Source of the DNA: Candidatus Portnoyibacteriota bacterium
GTDB lineage: Bacteria; Patescibacteriota; Minisyncoccia; RBG-13-40-8-A; JAUWHN01
Length of the DNA: 6,521 nt
Reading direction: 5' to 3'
NCBI GenBank assembly: GCA_030605865.1
Contig: JAUWHN010000041.1
Coordinates: 1 to 6,521, forward strand
Shown: piece after piece, positions 1 to 5,184 of the stretch
How the letters are laid out: each line of letters opens with the position of its first letter
Numbering within the stretch: the first letter of the stretch is position 1
The notes under the pieces: generated by a model
The model's database searches: none
Seen by the model: the letters and a program-made list of their open reading frames with translations, nothing else
Told to the model about the DNA's origin: nothing
Made by a program: the position numbers and the translations under genes

Positions 1-743
1 GACCTAGAGTAGTAATAGGTATTCCTTCTGGAATTACCGAGGTGGAGAAAAAGGCTGTTCAGGATGCAACTATGAATGCCGGGGCAAGAGAGGTTTATTT
101 GGTTGAGGAGGCAATGGCAGCAGCCATCGGATCCCGACTTCCGGTTCAAGAAGCATTGGGAAATATGATTGTTGATATTGGTGGCGGAACCGCAGATATT
201 GCGGTTATATCCTTAGGAGGAATTGTGGCAAGCAGAACTTTAAGGATTGCCGGCGATAAATTAAACGAAGACATAATAAATTTTGCCCGGGATGAATTTA
301 AATTGGTTTTGGGAGAAAAAACAGCCGAGGACATAAAATTTGCCGTTGGGTCAGCTTATGAATTAGACGAATCATTGGAGGCACCGATGAGGGGTCGTGA
401 TTTGGTTACGGGTCTTCCTAAAGAGATATTAGTTAACGACAACCAAATCCGTAAAGCCATGTCTCGATCGGTTAAAATGATTGTCGAGGCAGTTAAAGAA
501 ACAATAGAAAATACACCACCGGAATTGGTAGCTGATATTATGAACAGAGGACTTATTATGGTTGGTGGAGGAAGTTTGCTTAGGAAATTTGATAAGTTAT
601 TAGAAGAAGAAACAAAAATGCCGATAAAAGTTGAGGAGGACCCATTAACAACAGTTGCCCGAGGAACCGGAATTATTTTAGAAGATGTAGAAAAATTAAA
701 AGAGATATTGGTACCGTTGGATTATGGGGAAGTACCGAAGTAA
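1..743 (+). CDS. mreB: Rod-shape-determining actin homologue MreB (5' end missing)
   Basis: This is the C-terminal part of the bacterial actin MreB, which polymerises on the inner face of the membrane and directs the elongation wall-synthesis complex. The open frame enters from the left edge (first full codon at base 3) and reads PRVVIGIPSGITEVEKKAV, a close match to internal MreB sequence. About 245 residues are present, and roughly the first 100 of a usual 340-350 are missing. The ATP-binding phosphate-2 loop VDIGGGTADIAVIS lies near bases 171-212 and the adenosine loop MVGGGSLL near 558-581. Other family blocks are VEEAMAAAIG, IGSAYELD-like text, PPELVADI and EDPLTTVARG close to the end. 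The GTG at 42 is an internal Val codon, not the start. The gene ends in TAA and is followed 20 bases later by mreC. Its base composition is visibly richer in G+C than that of mreC and mreD. Identity is very secure. Confidence 0.97.
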   Translation, partial: PRVVIGIPSGITEVEKKAVQDATMNAGAREVYLVEEAMAAAIGSRLPVQEALGNMIVDIGGGTADIAVISLGGIVASRTLRIAGDKLNEDIINFARDEFKLVLGEKTAEDIKFAVGSAYELDESLEAPMRGRDLVTGLPKEILVNDNQIRKAMSRSVKMIVEAVKETIENTPPELVADIMNRGLIMVGGGSLLRKFDKLLEEETKMPIKVEEDPLTTVARGTGIILEDVEKLKEILVPLDYGEVPK

Positions 744-763
744 CAATTAACATTTAACAAGAA

Positions 764-1567
764 ATGAACGGAGTTCCTAAAACTAAATCTTTTTTATTAG
801 CTCTAGTCATAATAATAGGGCTTATTTTTTTAAATCTTCCCAGTGTACTTTCCCCAATAAAAAACTTTTTTTATTCAGTTTCCAGTCCAATCCAGGGAAC
901 TTTTGATCAATTCGTCAAACAAACTAAAAACAGTTGGGAATTTTTAAAGTCTCTAAGAGAAATTTCTAAAGAAAATATAGAATTAGAAGAAAAAATTAAA
1001 GAACTAATGGCTCAAAAAGTTGAACTCAAAGAAATTGAAAAAGAAAATGAACTTTTGCGCTCTTATCTTGATTTGCCTGTTTATCAAAGATATCAAATTG
1101 ACTTAACGAATGTTATAGGCCGAGATTTTCAGGGCTTGGAAAAATATATTCTGATAGATAAGGGAAGGTTAGCTGACATTGAAAAAAATATGCCCATAAT
1201 TGTTTTTGAAAATATCTTAATAGGAAAAGTAATTGAAGTTTTTGATGATTTTTCCAAAGTTCTTTTAATTAATAGCCCTAATAGTAAAATTCCCGCCTTG
1301 ATTCAGAAATCTCGAACAGAAGGCTTAGTCCAGGGCATAAAAACAAATATTCTCTTTATGGATTTAGTTTCCAGAGACATAAAAGTAGAAGAAGACTGGA
1401 TTGTTGTTACTTCGGGTATTGGAGGAGTCTTTCCCAGAGGACTTTTGATTGGCAAAATTTCACAGGTAGAATCACCAGAAAATGAGATGTTTCAGAAAAT
1501 CTTGGTCGAGCCTGCTATAGATATGGATAAGTTGGAACGAGTGTTTGTTATTAAAAAACAAAAATGA
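764..1567 (+). CDS. mreC: Rod-shape-determining scaffold protein MreC
   Basis: MreC is a bitopic membrane protein whose extracytoplasmic part links MreB/MreD to PBP2 and is thought to activate it. The 267-residue protein has a short positive N-terminus (KTK) and one membrane segment at about residues 9-25. A Glu/Lys/Leu heptad-like coiled coil follows at about 58-103 (for example LEEKIKELMAQKVELKEIEK), then the two-lobed beta domain. Family signatures in that domain are NVIGRD at 116-121, ILIDKGRLADI, the segment containing VLLINSPNSKIPALIQKSR, the LVQG turn and GLLIGKISQVE. Length is near the short end for the family and nothing appears truncated. The ATG at 764 is the only sensible start: it puts the membrane anchor at the N-terminus and lies 20 bases after the mreB stop. 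The upstream bases (CATTTAACAAGAA) show no Shine-Dalgarno motif. The TGA stop overlaps the mreD start by four bases. Confidence 0.95.
   Translation: MNGVPKTKSFLLALVIIIGLIFLNLPSVLSPIKNFFYSVSSPIQGTFDQFVKQTKNSWEFLKSLREISKENIELEEKIKELMAQKVELKEIEKENELLRSYLDLPVYQRYQIDLTNVIGRDFQGLEKYILIDKGRLADIEKNMPIIVFENILIGKVIEVFDDFSKVLLINSPNSKIPALIQKSRTEGLVQGIKTNILFMDLVSRDIKVEEDWIVVTSGIGGVFPRGLLIGKISQVESPENEMFQKILVEPAIDMDKLERVFVIKKQK
1564..1567 (+). other. ATGA stop/start overlap, mreC-mreD
   Basis: The mreD ATG and the mreC TGA share these four bases, and the 20 bases before them (ending AAAAAACAAAA) lack any GGAG-like motif. Ribosomes ending mreC probably restart directly on mreD; this is inferred from the arrangement. 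Confidence 0.85.
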
Positions 1568-2034
1568 AACTTTTACTATCCATAATAATAATTTTTTTAC
1601 TGGTTATTCTCCAATCCTCGCTCTATCCTTATTTAAAGATTTGTAATGCTTTCCCAAATTTGATACTAATCCTGGTCTTGATTCTAAGCATTCTAAAAGG
1701 CTCTAAAAAAAATTTAGTTTGGGTGCTTTTTGGAGGATTTCTTTTAGATGTTTATTCTTTTAATAATCCCCTTGGAACTTCAATTTTAAGCCTATTGTTG
1801 GTTAGCTATTTGGCTTATTTTTTTAGTCAAAATATCTTTAAAAAAACCAGTATTTTCTCGGTGATATTAATCGGAATAGGAGGAACGTTGATTTATAAAT
1901 TATTTATAATCTTCGTCTTGCTAATCGTTGGCATTAGTTTCCAATTCACCTTTAGCCAGTTAATTTCTCAAATAATTTACAACTTAGTTGTTTTAGTTCC
2001 GCTATTTTATTTGATAAAATCACGAATCAAATGA
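1564..2034 (+). CDS. mreD: Rod-shape-determining membrane protein MreD
   Basis: MreD is the small polytopic inner-membrane partner of MreC and PBP2 in the elongation complex. This 156-residue protein is almost entirely hydrophobic, with about five or six predicted membrane segments (roughly residues 3-20, 29-46, 51-68, 71-90, 96-122 and 135-152), and ends in a basic tail (KSRIK). The central block is the recognisable MreD signature: a hydrophobic helix, the basic loop KGSKKN at 45-50, then GGFLLDVYS around 57-65 with Asp62, then NNPLGTS. Sequence conservation in this family is low, so the call rests on this block plus the position between mreC and mrdA. Its ATG is embedded in the mreC stop as ATGA, and its own TGA overlaps the mrdA ATG in the same way. 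Neither start has a Shine-Dalgarno sequence, so translational coupling is likely (inference). Confidence 0.92.
   Translation: MKLLLSIIIIFLLVILQSSLYPYLKICNAFPNLILILVLILSILKGSKKNLVWVLFGGFLLDVYSFNNPLGTSILSLLLVSYLAYFFSQNIFKKTSIFSVILIGIGGTLIYKLFIIFVLLIVGISFQFTFSQLISQIIYNLVVLVPLFYLIKSRIK
2031..2034 (+). other. ATGA stop/start overlap, mreD-mrdA
   Basis: The mrdA ATG is embedded in the mreD TGA. The upstream text (AAAATCACGAATCAA) has no Shine-Dalgarno motif. The overlap fixes the mrdA start and therefore supports the long charged N-terminal tail of PBP2 as real. Confidence 0.85.
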
Positions 2035-3944
2035 AAAAAAGTCAACCTCGCTTTGGGAAATATAAAGTCAAACGACTCTCAAAGGAGTCTATTGAGGCCG
2101 AGGAGATTTTTTTGGACTCCGAGAAGTTAAAGAAATCGCCGGAAAGTGAGCGAGAAAAAATGGAATTTCCCATTAAGAAAGGAAGAGTTTATCTTATTTA
2201 CTTTTTAATTGTTGTTTTTCTCTTAATTTTATTCATCAAAACAATTGATTTACAAATTGTAAAAGGGGAACATTGGAGAAGTTTAGCTGAAGAGAACAGA
2301 CTTCGTTCCTATCCAATCAAAGCTCTCCGGGGAATTATTTATGACAAAGATGGCAACCCCCTGGTTTCTAATGAACCAAGATTTGATTTAATAATTGTTC
2401 CGGCTGATTTCTTAAAACAAAAAGATAACCTAGACGAAACCTTAGATTACTTAGCTGAAATTCTGGAAAAACCCAGAGATGAAATCGAAAGTCCAATTAA
2501 AGAAAATGCTGGCCTTTCTATTCCCATTAGTGTAGCCGAAGACATCTCTAAAGAAACTGCCCTAATTTTAGAAAGTAAATTTTCCCAGAATCCAGCTATA
2601 TCAGTTGAAATTGCCAGTCAGAGAAATTATATCGATGGCCCTTATTTTTCTCATATTCTTGGTTATTTAGGGAAAATCAGTCCAGAAGAATACGAAGAAC
2701 ACCCTGATTACCTTATAGATGATTACATAGGGAAAACCGGCTTAGAACTGTATTATGAAAATTTTCTTCGAGGTTCTTACGGTGAAAAATTAGTTGAGGT
2801 TGACTCTTTTGGAGAAATTAAAAATATTTTTACTCGTCAAGCCCCCCAGACTGGAAAAGATATATTCCTTTCCATTGACAACGAGCTTCAGAAAAAATTA
2901 TATAATGAAATAAAACAAATGCTCTGGGGTTTAAGAACTAACAGGGCCGCTGGAATTGTTCTAAATCCCAATACTGGAAAAATTTTAGCTTTAGTAAGTT
3001 TCCCTGATTTTGATAATAATAAATTCATCCAGGAACTTTCTAAAGAAGAATTTGAAAAAATTAAGCAAAATCCTTCTAAACCACTTTTTAACAGAGTAAT
3101 TACTGGAACTTATCCGCCGGGTTCAACCATTAAACCCTTGATAGCAATAGCAACGCTTAAAGAAAAAATTGTTGAACCAAATAAAGTTATCAATTGTTTT
3201 GGTAGCCTTACTATTCAAAATAAATATTATCCAAAGATTTTTTACACCTTTAAGGATTGGAAAGTTCACGGGCTAACTAATATAGTCAAGGCAATCGCTG
3301 AATCTTGTAATGTTTATTTTTACACCGTAGGTGGCGGTTACGGAAAAATTAAGGGTCTGGGTATTGAAAAAATTAGCTATTATTTAAAACGATTTGGCTT
3401 AGGAAAAATTTTAGGGATTGATTTACCCGGAGAAGCCAAAGGCTTGGTTCCTAATGAAAGCTGGAAACGCGAAAACAGGGACGAAGATTGGTATATTGGA
3501 GATACTTATAATGTTTCCATTGGCCAAGGTGATATAATGGCCACCCCCCTTCAAATAGCTTTGGCTACAGCCATAATTACCAATGACGGCACTTTATTCA
3601 AGCCCCAAATAATTGATAAAATTGATGAAGATCTCGTCGCCCCTCAAATAATAAAAGATATTGCTGTAGAAAAAGAAATATTTGATATAGTTAAGAAAGG
3701 AATGAGGGAGGCGATAATTTATGGATCGGCTAAATACCTTTATGATTTGCCAATTAAAGTTGCTGGAAAAACCGGAACAGCTCAGGCACCGGGAAATAAA
3801 GCTCCGCATGCTTGGTTTACCGCTTTTGCGCCATATGAAAATCCTGAAATTGTGTTAACGATTTTGATAGAGAATGGGGGAGAGGGGAGCGCGGTTGCAG
3901 TACCGATTGCTAAAGAGGTTTTAAGATGGTATTTTAGTCGCTAA
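2031..3944 (+). CDS. mrdA: Penicillin-binding protein 2, elongation transpeptidase (PBP2/MrdA)
   Basis: PBP2 is the class B DD-transpeptidase that cross-links new peptidoglycan during side-wall elongation, normally together with RodA. At 637 residues it matches the E. coli protein (633). Order of parts: a charged cytoplasmic tail of about 50 residues, a membrane helix at about 53-69, the pedestal/dimerisation domain opening with RGIIYDKDGNPL from Arg100, then the transpeptidase domain from about 280. All three catalytic motifs are present: S365-T-I-K368 inside YPPGSTIKP, S425-C-N427 inside ESCNVYFY, and K580-T-G582 inside VAGKTGTAQAPG. The WYIGDTYN, SIGQGD and ATPLQIA blocks and the late ENGGEGSAVAVP block also fit. 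E. coli has S-A-D and K-S-G where this protein has S-C-N and K-T-G, both accepted family variants. The 2031 start is supported by its ATGA overlap with mreD; Met44 would be an alternative start that drops the tail. The active site is intact, so beta-lactam binding is expected. Confidence 0.97.
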   Translation: MKKSQPRFGKYKVKRLSKESIEAEEIFLDSEKLKKSPESEREKMEFPIKKGRVYLIYFLIVVFLLILFIKTIDLQIVKGEHWRSLAEENRLRSYPIKALRGIIYDKDGNPLVSNEPRFDLIIVPADFLKQKDNLDETLDYLAEILEKPRDEIESPIKENAGLSIPISVAEDISKETALILESKFSQNPAISVEIASQRNYIDGPYFSHILGYLGKISPEEYEEHPDYLIDDYIGKTGLELYYENFLRGSYGEKLVEVDSFGEIKNIFTRQAPQTGKDIFLSIDNELQKKLYNEIKQMLWGLRTNRAAGIVLNPNTGKILALVSFPDFDNNKFIQELSKEEFEKIKQNPSKPLFNRVITGTYPPGSTIKPLIAIATLKEKIVEPNKVINCFGSLTIQNKYYPKIFYTFKDWKVHGLTNIVKAIAESCNVYFYTVGGGYGKIKGLGIEKISYYLKRFGLGKILGIDLPGEAKGLVPNESWKRENRDEDWYIGDTYNVSIGQGDIMATPLQIALATAIITNDGTLFKPQIIDKIDEDLVAPQIIKDIAVEKEIFDIVKKGMREAIIYGSAKYLYDLPIKVAGKTGTAQAPGNKAPHAWFTAFAPYENPEIVLTILIENGGEGSAVAVPIAKEVLRWYFSR

Positions 3945-3950
3945 AAATAA

Positions 3951-4727
3951 ATGACAGTCATCCTTAACGGTAAAAAATTAGCAGATAGAATATTAGAAAG
4001 ACTGAAAGAAGAGGTGAAAAAATTACCGCCAATAAAATTGGCAGTAGTTTTAGTTGGCGAAGACCCTGCTTCTTTGAATTTTGTTAAACAAAAACAAAAA
4101 GCAGCTGAAAAAATCGGAATAGGATTTGGGCTTTATAAATTTGATTCAAAAATTAGCAACCAGAGTCTTATTAAAGAAGTTGAAAAAAATATTAATGACG
4201 AATTTATTACTGGCATAATTATCCAACTTCCTTTGCCTCCTCATATTGACACTGATAAAATCATAAACCTAATACCTCCCAAAAAAGACCCCGACGCTTT
4301 GTCTGTGGATAACTTCCTTGTTGAACCACCAACTGTTTCTGGTATAATGAAATTAATCCAGGAATATGGTATAAAAGTAAAAGATAAAAAAATAGCTATA
4401 ATCGGTGAAGGAAGATTAGTGGGAAAACCATTAGCAAAAACAATGAAAAAAGCTGGTGCTGATTTAATAATTTGTGATAGAGATACTAAAAATCTGAAAT
4501 CCAAAACTTTAAAAGCAGATATTTTAGTTTCAGCTACGGGTTGCCCTTGCTTAATTAAAAAAGATATGATAAAAAGAGAAACAGTAGTAATTGATGCAGG
4601 AGACAATGATGTAGATTTCGAAAGGGTTAAGAAAAAAGCCAAATATATTACTCCGCCCATTGGCGGAGTCGGTCCAATGACAGTGGCGATGCTGCTTAGC
4701 AATTTAGTCAGATTAGCTAAAATATGA
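3951..4727 (+). CDS. folD: FolD-family methylenetetrahydrofolate dehydrogenase/cyclohydrolase, short and divergent
   Basis: FolD interconverts 5,10-methylene-, 5,10-methenyl- and 10-formyl-tetrahydrofolate in the cytoplasm, feeding purine and formyl-Met synthesis. Family membership is clear from LAVVLVGEDPAS (30-41), the Lys48-containing KQKQKAAEKIG, IQLPLP with Gln92, PPKKDPDA with Asp115, the Rossmann turn IIGEGRLVGKPLA (150-162) and the C-terminal GGVGPMTVAMLL. It has 258 residues against about 288 in E. coli. Much of the shortening is in the loop before the last motif, where VIDAGDNDVDF (213-223) replaces the longer family segment. Unusual residues are Phe44 where E. coli has catalytic Tyr50, PPTVSGI where the family has P-C-T-P-x-G-I, and Glu153 in the cofactor-binding turn. 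Lys, Gln and Asp of the active site remain, so some activity is likely, but whether both reactions are kept is uncertain. The ATG lies six bases after the mrdA stop without a Shine-Dalgarno motif; the TGA stop overlaps the greA start. Confidence 0.9.
   Translation: MTVILNGKKLADRILERLKEEVKKLPPIKLAVVLVGEDPASLNFVKQKQKAAEKIGIGFGLYKFDSKISNQSLIKEVEKNINDEFITGIIIQLPLPPHIDTDKIINLIPPKKDPDALSVDNFLVEPPTVSGIMKLIQEYGIKVKDKKIAIIGEGRLVGKPLAKTMKKAGADLIICDRDTKNLKSKTLKADILVSATGCPCLIKKDMIKRETVVIDAGDNDVDFERVKKKAKYITPPIGGVGPMTVAMLLSNLVRLAKI
4650..4669 (+). repeat. Perfect inverted repeat inside folD (8-bp stem, 4-base loop)
   Basis: ACTCCGCC at 4650-4657 and GGCGGAGT at 4662-4669 are exact reverse complements around the loop CATT. 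In RNA this would be a GC-rich hairpin in an AT-rich gene, about 55 bases before the greA start. It encodes the conserved T-P-P-I-G-G-V stretch, and Pro (CCN) and Gly (GGN) codons pair naturally, so it may simply reflect coding. There is no T-run after it, so it is not an intrinsic terminator. Confidence 0.45.
4724..4727 (+). other. ATGA stop/start overlap, folD-greA
   Basis: This is the third overlap of the same type, tying a folate enzyme to a transcription factor gene that is functionally unrelated. It argues that mrdA-folD-greA-aspS is one transcript and not two adjoining operons (inference from spacing). Confidence 0.85.
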
Positions 4728-5179
4728 AATATATCAGCTCTCAAAAACTTAGAGAACTAAAAAAAGAACTTGAAAAACACAAAACAGTTCTGCGTCAGCA
4801 AATAGCCGAACGCATCCAAGAAGCTCAAACTCAAGGGGATGTTACGGAAAATGCTGAATATGCAGAAGCCAAAGAAGCCCAAGCCTTCAATGAAGGACGG
4901 ATTATGGAATTAGAAAATTTGATAAATAATGCAGTTGTTGTTCCCAGAAAACGAAAAAAAGATGCTGTCCAAATAGGTTCCCAAATAGTTGTTAAAGACA
5001 AAAAAGGCAAAAAGTTTAAGTTTACTATTATTGGTTCTGAAGATGCCAATCCTATAGAGGGAAAAATTTCCAATGAATCTCCTTTGGGCCAGGCTTTTTT
5101 GGGCCAAAAACAAGGAGACGAAATCCAAGTCCAAACACCAAAAGGAAAAATAAAGTATAAAATAATGAGGATTAAATAA
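4724..5179 (+). CDS. greA: Transcript cleavage factor GreA
   Basis: GreA enters the secondary channel of RNA polymerase and stimulates cleavage of backtracked RNA, rescuing arrested complexes. The 151 residues (about 158 in E. coli) show the full two-domain layout. The N-terminal antiparallel coiled coil covers about residues 5-75, and its tip carries GDVTENAEYAEAKEAQAF. Within it Asp39 and Glu42 correspond to the catalytic Mg-binding acidic pair Asp41/Glu44 of E. coli. The C-terminal FKBP-like polymerase-binding domain (about 80-151) contains FTIIGSEDANP, the ISNESPLGQAFLGQ block and the QGDEIQVQTPKGKIKYKI strands. A Gfh-type inhibitor paralogue is unlikely because the tip and the SPLG motif match GreA. 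The ATG sits inside the folD stop as ATGA, pointing to co-translation. The gene ends in TAA, five bases before aspS. Confidence 0.96.
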   Translation: MKYISSQKLRELKKELEKHKTVLRQQIAERIQEAQTQGDVTENAEYAEAKEAQAFNEGRIMELENLINNAVVVPRKRKKDAVQIGSQIVVKDKKGKKFKFTIIGSEDANPIEGKISNESPLGQAFLGQKQGDEIQVQTPKGKIKYKIMRIK

Positions 5180-5184
5180 CCAAT

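Noticed and set aside
42..44. GTG as the start of mreB
   Set aside because: The frame is open to the left edge and the 13 codons before it match conserved MreB sequence (PRVVIGIPSGITE), so this is an internal Val.
2081..2088. AAAGGAGT, a good Shine-Dalgarno match
   Set aside because: It lies inside the mrdA coding region and no in-frame start codon follows at suitable spacing; it is also one arm of a short GACTC/GAGTC inverted repeat (2074-2089), likely by chance.
1564..2120. TGA read as Gly or Trp (codes 25 or 4), fusing mreC-mreD or extending mreD
   Set aside because: Each protein has its expected family length when TGA is a stop, no gene has an in-frame TGA, and the ATGA overlaps fit a normal code.
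4241..4744. Open frame of 167 codons on the - strand opposite folD
   Set aside because: It mirrors a securely identified folD frame, shows no recognisable domain, and AT-rich coding DNA often leaves an antisense frame open.
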